NCBI RefSeq assembly: GCF_025140835.1
Contig: NZ_CP081153.1
Coordinates: 1,922,001-1,986,000, forward strand
DNA from: Aliiroseovarius sp. M344
GTDB taxonomy: Bacteria > Pseudomonadota > Alphaproteobacteria > Rhodobacterales > Rhodobacteraceae
Direction of reading: 5' to 3'
DNA length: 64,000 nt
Shown: one piece after another, positions 18,347 to 26,595 of the stretch
How the letters are laid out: every line of letters begins with the position of its first letter
Position numbering within the stretch: position 1 is the stretch's first letter
Translations under genes and position numbers: made by a program
The notes under the pieces: model-generated
The model's database searches: none
Told to the model about the DNA's origin: nothing
The model's input: the letters and a program-made list of their open reading frames with translations, nothing else

Positions 18347-19003
18347 ATGACCGGATGGGTCGAATATGGTCTGGCATTCATCGCGTTCTTCCTGACGCAT
18401 TCCATCCCGGTGCGACCGGCGGTGAAATCGCGTCTGGTTCGGGTGCTCGGCGGGCGAGGTTTTACCATCGCCTATTCGACATTATCCACGGCTGTGCTGG
18501 CTTGGGTGATTGTCGCGGCAGGACGCGCGCCATTCGTCGGACTTTGGGATTGGGCGCCGTGGCAAAACCACCTCACATTGACCGTTATGTTTCTGGTTTG
18601 CCTGATCGCAGCATTGGCCATCGGTCGCCCCAACCCCCTGTCCTTCGGCGGCGCGAACAACGACCGCTTTGACCCCAGCCACCCCGGCCTGATCGGTTGG
18701 ATACGTCACCCGTTGCTGGTGGCGCTGTTTCTTTGGGCGTTCGGGCACATGATCCCCAACGGAAACCTCGCGCATGTGATCTTGTTCGTGGTGTTCGGGG
18801 GCTTTGCGCTTTTGGGCATGTGGATCATCGACCGGCGGCAAATCCGCCTTCTGGGCGCTGATCAATGGGCCGCACTGACGGACACCCGGCGTGAGATCAT
18901 TGTGACGCGCGGTGGGCTTTTGCGCGTTGCGATTGGCATCCTTGTCTATGCGCTGCTGCTGACCCTGCACGGCCCTGTCATCGGCGTCGAGCCTCTGCCC
19001 TGA
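18347..19003 (+). CDS. NnrU family membrane protein
   Basis: A 218-residue polytopic protein with five to six membrane segments. The motifs RPNPLSFGG and GWIRHPLLVALFLWAFGH are characteristic of NnrU. The family was named from denitrification loci, but many members lie elsewhere and the function is unknown. No nitrogen-oxide genes are present here. It follows glk by 39 bp and its 3' end overlaps the convergent glxA-type gene by 26 bp. Confidence 0.9.
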   Translation: MTGWVEYGLAFIAFFLTHSIPVRPAVKSRLVRVLGGRGFTIAYSTLSTAVLAWVIVAAGRAPFVGLWDWAPWQNHLTLTVMFLVCLIAALAIGRPNPLSFGGANNDRFDPSHPGLIGWIRHPLLVALFLWAFGHMIPNGNLAHVILFVVFGGFALLGMWIIDRRQIRLLGADQWAALTDTRREIIVTRGGLLRVAIGILVYALLLTLHGPVIGVEPLP

Positions 19004-19952
19004 CCGGCGCTCCACGTGCGATAGCGCGCGGCGTCAGGCCAAATTCCACTCGGAAAGCGCGGCTGAAGGCGCTGGCATCCGAATAACCGGCCCGAACGGC
19101 GACCTCAGCAATCGACAGCCCGCCCGCCGCCAACATCCGGCGCGCTGAATTCAGCCGCACACGCCGATAGACTTTCTGCGGTGGCGCGCCGAAATGTGTC
19201 TCAAACCGCTGCTCCAGATCGCGTTGCCGACAGGCTGATCGGCGCGCCAGCTCCGGGATCGATAATGGGGCCTCGATATTCGCCTCCATCTCGCGCAGGC
19301 AGGCCTCTACCCGGCGATCACCCCGCACCCGCGCCAAAGGGTGAGACATGGTCGCGCTTTCAGACATGAACATCTGGGTCAGCCCAAGCAGCAACGCGGC
19401 GCCGTGCTCTTCTCCGATCAACTCGCACGCCAATTCGAACGCAGCCATACCGCCGCTGCAAGACACACGTGGGCCATCACGCACCCATCTGGCACGTTCG
19501 ACATCCACCGCAGCAAACCGTTCGGCGAACTCATCAAGCAGATCGAAATGGATGGTGGCCCGGTGCCCGTCCAGCAAACCGGCAGACGCCAACAACCAAC
19601 TGCCGGCATCCACCCCGATCACAACCCGAAACTGTCGTGCAAGAACACGCAGTTTCGCCAAGATCGCCGGCTTTGCATGCGCCAGGTAATCATAGCTTGC
19701 CACCACAAAAAGCGCGTCCCCCACCCCGGCGTCGGCCAGTGACGCCGTCGGCATAACGGGCAACCCACTGGAGGTGTGGGCGGCAGCGCCATCCGGCGTG
19801 AAGATGCGCCAGTCATAGGCTTGCCGGCCCAGCAGCGTATTGGCGGCGCGCAAAGGCTCCAGCAGGTTCGCCAATGCCAGGTTCGAAAAGCGGTCGAACA
19901 ACAGAAAGCCGACCTTGCGTGTCCTCGTGCTTGATTTTGACCAATTCTGCAT
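18978..19952 (-). CDS. GlxA-family AraC-type regulator (probable carnitine regulator, CdhR-like)
   Basis: A 324-residue regulator. An N-terminal DJ-1/PfpI-like amidotransferase domain (about 14-185, KVGFLLFDRFSNLALANLLEPLRAAN) is joined to a C-terminal AraC helix-turn-helix pair (about 215-310, SIAEVAVRAGYSDASAFSRAFRVEFG). This is the architecture of CdhR and GbdR, activators of carnitine and betaine genes in Pseudomonas. It is divergent from the carnitine-type genes. There is no Shine-Dalgarno before ATG 19952 and an inverted repeat abuts it, so the message may be leaderless and self-controlled. It overlaps nnrU tail to tail. Confidence 0.88.
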   Translation of the reverse strand: MQNWSKSSTRTRKVGFLLFDRFSNLALANLLEPLRAANTLLGRQAYDWRIFTPDGAAAHTSSGLPVMPTASLADAGVGDALFVVASYDYLAHAKPAILAKLRVLARQFRVVIGVDAGSWLLASAGLLDGHRATIHFDLLDEFAERFAAVDVERARWVRDGPRVSCSGGMAAFELACELIGEEHGAALLLGLTQMFMSESATMSHPLARVRGDRRVEACLREMEANIEAPLSIPELARRSACRQRDLEQRFETHFGAPPQKVYRRVRLNSARRMLAAGGLSIAEVAVRAGYSDASAFSRAFRVEFGLTPRAIARGAPVRAEARRR

Positions 19953-19968
19953 AGTTTTGTCTAAAACT
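19953..19968. promoter_or_regulatory. Candidate operator AGTTTT-GTCT-AAAACT
   Basis: A perfect inverted repeat with 6-bp arms and a 4-bp centre, immediately upstream of the glxA-type start codon and 67 bp before the first carnitine gene. Its place in the divergent region suggests a binding site for that regulator or an autoregulatory block. No experimental counterpart is known to me. Confidence 0.5.
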
Positions 19969-20034
19969 GCACATCACGCTGGTCAATCCCGCACATGATA
20001 AACGGGTGAAATTGCGCATCTCAGGGAGGAACCG

Positions 20035-20946
20035 ATGCCCCTTACCATGAACAACGAGGTCTTCATCACCTGTGCGGTTACTGGCTCGGGATCGACGCAG
20101 GATCGCTCCCCCCATGTGCCGCGCAGCCCAAAACAGATCGCCGACAGCGCGATTGCTGCTGCCAAAGCGGGAGCAGCCGTTGTGCATTGCCATGTGCGCG
20201 ACCCGGAAACCGGCACCCCGTCGCGCGACCTGAAATATTACCGCGAAGTGACCGAGCGTATTCGCGACGCCGATGTGGACGTGGTTCTGAACCTGACCGC
20301 GGGCATGGGTGGCGACATCACCTTCGGCCCGACCGAAGCGCCCTTCCCGGTGAACGCCGCGGGCACGGATATGGTCGGTGCCGCCGAACGCGTGGCTCAT
20401 ATCGCCGACTGTCTGCCCGAAATCTGTACGCTGGATTGCGGCACGATGAACTTCGCCGAAGCCGATTACGTGATGACCAACACCCCAGGCATGTTGCGCG
20501 CCATGGGGCAAATGATGACGGATTTGGGCGTGAAGCCCGAGATCGAAGCCTTTGATACCGGCCACCTTTGGTTCGCCAAGGAACTGGTCAAGGAAGGCGT
20601 TCTGGAAGGCCCCGCCCTTGTGCAACTGTGCATGGGTGTGCCGTGGGGCGCGCCGGATGACCTGAACACGTTCATGGCGATGGTTAACAATGTGCCGGAC
20701 GATTGGACCTTCTCGGCATTCGGATTGGGCCGCAATCAGATGGCCTATGTCGCTGCCGCCATTTTGGCGGGCGGCAACGTGCGCGTGGGGCTGGAGGACA
20801 ACCTGTGGCTTGGCAAAGGTGAGTTGGCCACCAACGAACAACTTGTGACACGGGCCCGTGGCATTATCGAAGCGATGGGCGCGCGGGTCATCGGCCCGGA
20901 CGCTGTGCGCAAGAAGCTCGGCCTGACCAAACGAGCCCCTGCATGA
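20035..20946 (+). CDS. BKACE-family 3-keto acid cleavage enzyme (dehydrocarnitine cleavage, CdhC-like)
   Basis: A 303-residue member of the DUF849/BKACE family, which condenses a beta-keto acid with acetyl-CoA to give acetoacetate and a new acyl-CoA. Family motifs are visible: HCHVRDPETG (zinc-binding His), ITCAVTGSG, and GLEDNLW near the C-terminus. Next to a carnitine-dehydrogenase/thioesterase fusion, the likely reaction is 3-dehydrocarnitine + acetyl-CoA to betainyl-CoA + acetoacetate. A GGGAGG ribosome site precedes ATG 20035. The stop overlaps the SDR start (ATGA). Confidence 0.9.
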   Translation: MPLTMNNEVFITCAVTGSGSTQDRSPHVPRSPKQIADSAIAAAKAGAAVVHCHVRDPETGTPSRDLKYYREVTERIRDADVDVVLNLTAGMGGDITFGPTEAPFPVNAAGTDMVGAAERVAHIADCLPEICTLDCGTMNFAEADYVMTNTPGMLRAMGQMMTDLGVKPEIEAFDTGHLWFAKELVKEGVLEGPALVQLCMGVPWGAPDDLNTFMAMVNNVPDDWTFSAFGLGRNQMAYVAAAILAGGNVRVGLEDNLWLGKGELATNEQLVTRARGIIEAMGARVIGPDAVRKKLGLTKRAPA

Positions 20947-21719
20947 ACAGTCTTGCGGGCAAACGCGTCCTGATCACGGCAGGTGGCAGCGGCATTGGGG
21001 CCTGTTTTGCCCGTCGGTTTCACGCCGAAGGCGCGAAGGTCGCAATCTGCGACATCGATTCAGACGCGCTGACCGCCACGGCAAGCACCCTGCCCAGTGT
21101 CATCGCCGTCGCCGCCAATGTGACCCAACCTGATGAAATGCAGGTCCTGTTTGACCGGTTGGACCGCGACTGGGGCGGCGTCGACATGCTCTGCGCTAAT
21201 GCGGGCACAGGCGGCCCGGCTGGCGCGATCGAGGATTTGTCACTTGATGATTGGCGCGCCTGCATCTCGGCCAACTTAGACGGCGCGTTTCTGGCCTGCG
21301 GCTGGGCTGCGCGCCACATGAAGGCACAAGGCAGCGGCAGCATGCTGTTGACCTCCTCCACCGCGGGGCTTTGGGGCTATCCGATGCGTTCGCCCTATGC
21401 GACCGCGAAATGGGGCGTGATCGGGCTCATGAAAACGCTGGCGTCTGAACTGGGGCCCTACGGTGTCCGCGTGAATGCGCTTTGCCCCGGTGCGGTCGAA
21501 GGGCCACGCATGGAGCGCGTGATCGAGCGGGAGGCAAAGGCGCATGGGCTGGATCCCGAAGAGATGCGCCAGCGCTATGTCAAAGGCATCGCGATGAAAA
21601 CATGGGTCACGGCGGATGATCTGGCCGACACGGCGCTGTTTCTGGCATCTGATGCCAGTCGCAAAATCTCGGGTCAGGCTTTGGCCGTGGATGGACATAC
21701 TGAAAGCTTGGTTGGGTAG
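20943..21719 (+). CDS. SDR-family oxidoreductase
   Basis: A 258-residue classical short-chain dehydrogenase. The cofactor motif GGSGIGACFA is near residues 14-23, NAGT at about 87, and the active-site Ser...Tyr-x-x-x-Lys (TSSTAGLWGYPMRSPYATAKWG) near 140-160. The substrate is unknown. Between BKACE and carnitine dehydrogenase genes it might oxidise D-carnitine or a related 3-hydroxy quaternary amine to the same keto product; this is inferred from position only. Confidence 0.85.
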   Translation: MNSLAGKRVLITAGGSGIGACFARRFHAEGAKVAICDIDSDALTATASTLPSVIAVAANVTQPDEMQVLFDRLDRDWGGVDMLCANAGTGGPAGAIEDLSLDDWRACISANLDGAFLACGWAARHMKAQGSGSMLLTSSTAGLWGYPMRSPYATAKWGVIGLMKTLASELGPYGVRVNALCPGAVEGPRMERVIEREAKAHGLDPEEMRQRYVKGIAMKTWVTADDLADTALFLASDASRKISGQALAVDGHTESLVG

Positions 21720-21725
21720 ACGAAA

Positions 21726-23126
21726 ATGACGATGAAAGCAGCAATCATTGGCGGTGGCGTAATCGGCGGCGGATGGGCCGCGCGCTTCCTTCTGAACGGA
21801 TGGGACGTGGCGGTTTTCGACCCCGACCCCGAGGCCGAGCGCAAGATCAGCGAAGTGCTGGCCAATGCTCGCCGCGCGCTTCCCGGGCTTTACGAAACCG
21901 CGCTGCCGCCTGAGGGCAAATTGATCTATCACACTGATCTCGCCGAGGCTGTCGCAGGTGCAAATTGGGTGCAGGAAAGCGTGCCTGAGCAGTTGGAGTT
22001 AAAACACAAAGTGTTTGCCGACCTCATGGTGTTTGCACCGGAAAACGCCATCATCGGCTCGTCAACATCGGGCTTCAAGCCTTCGGAACTAAACGAAAAA
22101 GGTGCAAACGCTATTGTCGCGCATCCGTTCAATCCGGTCTACCTTCTGCCGCTGATCGAACTGGTCGGCGACGCAGATACTTGCGCGCGCGCAGCCGACA
22201 TCCTCAGCGGCATCGGCATGTTCCCTTTGAAGGTCCGCAAGGAAATCGACGCCCATATCGCTGACCGTTTCCTTGAAGCCGTTTGGCGCGAAGCGCTGTG
22301 GTTGGTCAAAGACGGCATCGCTACCACAGAAGAGATCGACGAGGCCATCCGCATGGGCTTCGGCCTTCGCTGGGCGCAAATGGGCCTGTTTGAAACCTAC
22401 CGCGTGGCTGGCGGCGAAGCGGGTATGAAACACTTCATGGCCCAGTTTGGCCCCTGCTTGTCATGGCCTTGGACCAAGCTCATGGACGTTCCGGAGTTCA
22501 CCGACGAGCTGGTGGATTTGATTGCTGGACAATCCGATGCGCAATCCGGCCATATGTCGATCCGAGAGCTGGAACGCCTACGCGACGACAACCTCGTGTC
22601 AATGCTGCGCGCGCTGAAAGCACGCGGTGACGGGTCTGGCGCAGGTCGGGTGATCCGCGACCATGAAACCGGTCTCTGGCCTGCCATGACGGATCAGACC
22701 CCGATGCGCACCGTCGCGCGTGACGTGCCCATCGACTGGACCGACTATAACGGCCACATGAACGAAGGGCGCTATGGGCAAGTCTTCTCGGACGCCGCCG
22801 ACCGCATCATGATCCATGTGGGCGCTGACCCAGACTATATCGCTTCGGGACTCAGTTATTTCACGGCCGAAACCAACATCAAATACATTGATGAATGCCA
22901 CGCGGGAGAAGCGGTTTATGTGGAGACGACCGTCACGCTCGGCGAGGGCAAGAAGCTGCGCCTGTGGCACGAGATGAAACGCACATCGGATGATGGGCTT
23001 CTGGCTACCTGCGACCAGTTCCTGCTGCACGTGGACTTAAAAACCCGGAAGTCCTGCCCGCCCCGTGCGAACGTGGAAGCGAAAGTCGAGGCGCTGGCCG
23101 CCCTGCATGCCAAAGGAGACGCCTGA
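21726..23126 (+). CDS. Carnitine 3-dehydrogenase fused to betainyl-CoA thioesterase
   Basis: A 466-residue fusion. Residues 1-~320 have the 3-hydroxyacyl-CoA dehydrogenase fold, with NAD motif GGGVIGGGW (9-17) and AHPFNPVYLLPLIELV, as in L-carnitine dehydrogenase. Residues ~327-466 are a hotdog thioesterase (DWTDYNGHMNEGRY; TFTAETNIKY-type core) like Pseudomonas CdhB. One polypeptide would thus oxidise L-carnitine to 3-dehydrocarnitine and release betaine from the betainyl-CoA made by the BKACE protein. Such fusions occur in rhizobia and roseobacters. It lies 6 bp after the SDR gene and shares one base with the next gene. Confidence 0.92.
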   Translation: MTMKAAIIGGGVIGGGWAARFLLNGWDVAVFDPDPEAERKISEVLANARRALPGLYETALPPEGKLIYHTDLAEAVAGANWVQESVPEQLELKHKVFADLMVFAPENAIIGSSTSGFKPSELNEKGANAIVAHPFNPVYLLPLIELVGDADTCARAADILSGIGMFPLKVRKEIDAHIADRFLEAVWREALWLVKDGIATTEEIDEAIRMGFGLRWAQMGLFETYRVAGGEAGMKHFMAQFGPCLSWPWTKLMDVPEFTDELVDLIAGQSDAQSGHMSIRELERLRDDNLVSMLRALKARGDGSGAGRVIRDHETGLWPAMTDQTPMRTVARDVPIDWTDYNGHMNEGRYGQVFSDAADRIMIHVGADPDYIASGLSYFTAETNIKYIDECHAGEAVYVETTVTLGEGKKLRLWHEMKRTSDDGLLATCDQFLLHVDLKTRKSCPPRANVEAKVEALAALHAKGDA

Positions 23127-24286
23127 TGCATTTCGGCCTGTCTGAAGAACAAGAAATGATCGTCTCTACGGTGCGCAGCTTTGTCGAGAACGAGATTCAC
23201 CCCCACGAAGACATGGTCGAGCGGACCGGGCAAGTTCCCCATGAACTGGGACAGCAGATCAAACAAAAATGCGTCGATCTGGGCTTCTACGCCTGTAACT
23301 TCCCAGAAGAAGTTGGCGGTGCAGGCCTGTCCCACCTCGATTTTACACTGGTCGAACGTGAACTGGGGCGCGGCTCCATGGCGCTGACGCATTTCTTCGG
23401 ACGGCCCCAGAACATCCTGATGGCCTGTGACGCAGATCAACGCGAGCGTTACCTTCTGCCCGCGGTTCGCGGTGAGCGGATGGATGCGCTTGCGATGACC
23501 GAACCAGATGCCGGCTCGGACGTACGGGGCATGAAATGTTCGGCGGTGCGTGACGGTGGCGATTGGGTCGTTAACGGCTCAAAACACTTCATCTCTGGCG
23601 CGGAACACGCTGACTTCTTTATCGTTTTTGTCGCAACAGGTGTCGATGATACGCCCAAGGGGCCAAAAAAGAGGATCACCTGCTTCCTTGTCGATCGCGG
23701 CACACCGGGCTTTGAGGTGCGCGAGGGGTATGCCTCGGTCAGCCACAAAGGCTACAAGAACTACGTGCTCGATTTCGACAACTGTCGCCTGCCCGACGCG
23801 CAAGTTCTGGGCGAAGTTGATGGCGGTTTTGCCGTGATGAACGAATGGCTCTATGCCACCCGCCTGACCGTCGCCGCCTTTTGCGTTGGCCGTGCACGGC
23901 GCTGTTTTGACATGGCGCTGGACTACGCGGCTGAGCGCAAACAATTTGGCCAGCCCATCGCCAAGTTCCAGGGCGTCAGTTTTCAGGTCGCCGACATGAT
24001 CACCGAAATCGACGCCGCCGACTGGCTCACCCTTTCTGGCGCGTGGCGGCTGGATCAGGATCTGCCCGCAAACCGCGAGATCGCGTCTGCCAAGCTCTAC
24101 GCCTCTGAAATGCTCGCCCGCGTCACCGACACGACGCTGCAGATCTTTGGTGGCATGGGTTTGATGAACGACTTTCCGATCGAACGGTTCTGGCGCGATG
24201 CCCGTGTTGAACGCATCTGGGATGGTACATCAGAGATTCAACGCCACATCATCAGTCGCGATCTGTTCCGCCCCTTGGGAGCATAG
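23126..24286 (+). CDS. Acyl-CoA dehydrogenase (CaiA-like, gamma-butyrobetainyl-CoA type)
   Basis: A 386-residue FAD acyl-CoA dehydrogenase. Motifs visible are AMTEPDAGSDVRGM (FAD-binding region, about 121-134), AAERKQFGQPIAKFQ (about 270) and QIFGGMGLMNDFPIERFWRDARVERIWDGTSEIQ near the C-terminus. Family members in carnitine loci interconvert gamma-butyrobetainyl-CoA and crotonobetainyl-CoA. An AAAGGAG site precedes the start, which shares one base with the fusion gene's stop. The exact substrate is inferred from the neighbourhood. Confidence 0.88.
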   Translation: MHFGLSEEQEMIVSTVRSFVENEIHPHEDMVERTGQVPHELGQQIKQKCVDLGFYACNFPEEVGGAGLSHLDFTLVERELGRGSMALTHFFGRPQNILMACDADQRERYLLPAVRGERMDALAMTEPDAGSDVRGMKCSAVRDGGDWVVNGSKHFISGAEHADFFIVFVATGVDDTPKGPKKRITCFLVDRGTPGFEVREGYASVSHKGYKNYVLDFDNCRLPDAQVLGEVDGGFAVMNEWLYATRLTVAAFCVGRARRCFDMALDYAAERKQFGQPIAKFQGVSFQVADMITEIDAADWLTLSGAWRLDQDLPANREIASAKLYASEMLARVTDTTLQIFGGMGLMNDFPIERFWRDARVERIWDGTSEIQRHIISRDLFRPLGA

Positions 24287-24295
24287 AGACTTCAT

Positions 24296-24480
24296 GCCTT
24301 CGGCGAGGATATTTTGGGCCAGAAGAAACGCAGGAGGATCGTCTCGACCCTCCTGCGTGTTGAAACACCTGATCGTGCTTCTTCTGGCGCGGCCATCGGC
24401 GTCCCCGCCTGTTCCGCCCCTAAGTTCTGATCGAATTTGGTTAACAAATCGTTGCTTCTTCTGGCCAGAAATATCCCGGG
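24296..24480. repeat. Intergenic repeat cores GGATATTT-GGCCAGAAGAA, inverted copies
   Basis: The core GGATATTTTGGGCCAGAAGAA (about 24308-24327, plus) recurs inverted at 24450-24477 (reverse strand GGATATTTCTGGCCAGAAGAAG). A third partial inverted core (GCTTCTTCTGGC) is at 24376-24387, followed, like the second, by GGCCATCGGC. I recall this motif as widespread between genes of Rhodobacteraceae; I could not verify that here. The facing copies could fold into a long RNA hairpin. Confidence 0.65.
24328..24358. other. Perfect 10-bp stem-loop inside the repeat region
   Basis: ACGCAGGAGG (24328-24337) pairs perfectly with CCTCCTGCGT (24349-24358) around an 11-nt loop. There is no T-run. It lies 42 bp after the acyl-CoA dehydrogenase stop, and may stabilise the upstream transcript or be part of the repeat. 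Confidence 0.7.
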
Positions 24481-24502
24481 GTGAATTGGCCATCGGCCAA
24501 GA

Positions 24503-24521
24503 GGGGCAGCGCCCCTTTTTT
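24503..24521 (+). terminator. Rho-independent terminator before the acyl-CoA ligase gene
   Basis: GGGGC-AGC-GCCCC followed by TTTTTT. It lies 44 bp upstream of the ligase start, so it separates the first carnitine transcript from the ligase-hydratase pair or acts as an attenuator. No clear promoter is visible between it and the ligase gene. Confidence 0.8.
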
Positions 24522-24564
24522 CAGACTCCCATTCTTGGCACCTTGTACCCGGGGGTCTGGTCCC

Positions 24565-26595
24565 ATGCCGCGTGACCTCGCCCGCCTGCTCCAGCCACGA
24601 TCACTCGCTATCATAGGTGGTGGCGCGTGGTGCACAAACGTGATCGATCAGTGCCGCAAAATCGGCTTTCAGGGGGATATCTGGCCCGTTCATCCCACAC
24701 GGGGCAATGTGAACGGACTGCCCGCGTTTGCGTCGATTGATACCCTGCCCGACGCGCCAGATGCCTGTTTTATTGGCGTAAACCGTCATACGACACTGGA
24801 AGTGGTTGCGGCCCTGTCTGCCCGTGGCGCTGGCGGTGCGATCTGTTTTGCATCCGGTTTTGCCGAAGCAACCGCCGAAAGCGCGGACGGCAGCAGCCTG
24901 GAGGCGGCGTTGCTTCGAGCGGCCGCTGATATGCCGATCATTGGTCCAAACTGTTATGGGTTTTTAAACTATCTCGACGGTGCGGCTTTGTGGCCTGACC
25001 AACACGGTGGCGTGCCGCGTCAGACCGGCGTCGCGCTGATTACCCAAAGTTCCAATATTGCGATCAATCTGACGATGCAAAAGCGCGGGTTGCCAATCGC
25101 TTACGTGGTCACAGCGGGCAATCAGGCGCAGACCGGGTTGGCAGAGATCGGAATTGCCCTTTTGGACGACCCTCGGGTAAGCGCGTTGGGGCTTCATATC
25201 GAGGGCATCGGCAACATCCGCGCTCTGGAAGCACTGGCCGCGCGAGCACGGGCGCTAGGAAAGCCGATTGTCGCGTTGAAAGTCGGCAAGTCCGACCACG
25301 CGCAAACCGCCACGATCTCTCACACAGCGTCGCTCGCAGGCAGCGACGCAGGGGCACGCGCCTTGCTGTCTCGGCTTGGCATCGGACAAGTTGACTCGCT
25401 TCCTGCGCTGCTAGAAAGTCTGAAGCTGCTTCATGTTGCCGGCCCGCTGGCCTCGGACCGGATCGCGTCAATGTCTTGTTCCGGTGGGGAGGCAAGCCTT
25501 GTTGCCGATACGGCGCATGGGAAGGGCGTAACACTCCCAGCGCTTGACCCCACGCAGCGGACGTCACTACGTAAGGCGCTTGGCCCGATGGTCGCCCTCG
25601 CCAACCCATTGGATTATCATACTTATATCTGGGGCGATCGGCAGGCGATGACCGAGACGTTCACAGCGATGATGTGCGCGGATCTGGGGTTTGGATTTGT
25701 CGTTCTGGACTTCCCCCGCCCAGATCGCTGCACCGCCGAAGCCTGGGATCTTGTGATCGACGCGGTTGAAAGCGCCCGTGATACCAGCGGCGTTCCGATG
25801 GGGATCCTTGCCTCTCTGCCAGAAACCATGCCGGAAGAGGTCGCGGAGCGCCTTGTTGGAATGGGCATTGTGCCGTTTTCCGGTTTAGATCATGCCCTGG
25901 ACGCGATCGAAGTGGCTGCTTTGCTCGGCCAGAACCAGCCAGTCCCGGAGCCCCTGTTTCAGGCCGAACCGATCGGCGCAGGCACGCTGAGCGAAGCTGA
26001 GGCAAAGGAAGCATTGGCCCACCACGGCGTCCGCATTCCACAAGCGCACCGGGCGCAAACCCCGGCGGAGGCAGCGCGCCGGGCATTGGAAATCGGCTTT
26101 CCAGTTGTGCTGAAAGGTGAAGGCATCGCCCATAAAAGCGAGGCTGGGGCGGTCAAACTGAATCTCACCAGTGAGGATGCGGTTCTTAAGGCCGCGCAGA
26201 CCATGGGTAGCGACAGTTTTCTGGTCGAAGAAATGGTGACAGGCGGCATCGCGGAGTTGCTGATTGGCGTGACCCATGACCCGGCACATGGTTATGTGCT
26301 GACGGTCGCTGCAGGCGGCATCCTGACGGAACTCATGAGTGACAGCCAATCGCTATTGGTGCCTGCTCAACGCACAGATATTCATGCAGCCCTGATGCGC
26401 CTGAAGATCGCGCCGCTTTTGACGGGGTATCGCGGTGCCCCTGCTTGCAACATGGATGCAGTGCTTGACACCGTGATGGCGGTGCAGGCCCATGTGATGG
26501 ATGCACCCGCTGCAGAGATCGAAATAAACCCCCTTATCGTCACGCCTGACGGTGCCGTGGCCGCAGATGCCCTGATCCGGATTGGAGATATTTAA
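24565..26595 (+). CDS. ADP-forming acyl-CoA synthetase (acetate-CoA ligase family)
   Basis: A 676-residue fused alpha-beta NDP-forming acyl-CoA synthetase. In order: a CoA-binding Rossmann domain (about 1-130, PRSLAIIGGGAWC), a succinyl-CoA-ligase-like flavodoxin domain with the phospho-His motif ISHTASLAGSDAG (about 278-290), and a C-terminal ATP-grasp (about 460-676, FPVVLKGEGIAHKSEAGAV and EIEINPLIV). It would activate a carboxylic acid with ATP and CoA. Beside CaiA- and CaiD-like genes the substrate may be gamma-butyrobetaine or carnitine. The chosen ATG 24565 follows the terminator; a longer in-frame start would run through it. Confidence 0.85.
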   Translation: MPRDLARLLQPRSLAIIGGGAWCTNVIDQCRKIGFQGDIWPVHPTRGNVNGLPAFASIDTLPDAPDACFIGVNRHTTLEVVAALSARGAGGAICFASGFAEATAESADGSSLEAALLRAAADMPIIGPNCYGFLNYLDGAALWPDQHGGVPRQTGVALITQSSNIAINLTMQKRGLPIAYVVTAGNQAQTGLAEIGIALLDDPRVSALGLHIEGIGNIRALEALAARARALGKPIVALKVGKSDHAQTATISHTASLAGSDAGARALLSRLGIGQVDSLPALLESLKLLHVAGPLASDRIASMSCSGGEASLVADTAHGKGVTLPALDPTQRTSLRKALGPMVALANPLDYHTYIWGDRQAMTETFTAMMCADLGFGFVVLDFPRPDRCTAEAWDLVIDAVESARDTSGVPMGILASLPETMPEEVAERLVGMGIVPFSGLDHALDAIEVAALLGQNQPVPEPLFQAEPIGAGTLSEAEAKEALAHHGVRIPQAHRAQTPAEAARRALEIGFPVVLKGEGIAHKSEAGAVKLNLTSEDAVLKAAQTMGSDSFLVEEMVTGGIAELLIGVTHDPAHGYVLTVAAGGILTELMSDSQSLLVPAQRTDIHAALMRLKIAPLLTGYRGAPACNMDAVLDTVMAVQAHVMDAPAAEIEINPLIVTPDGAVAADALIRIGDI

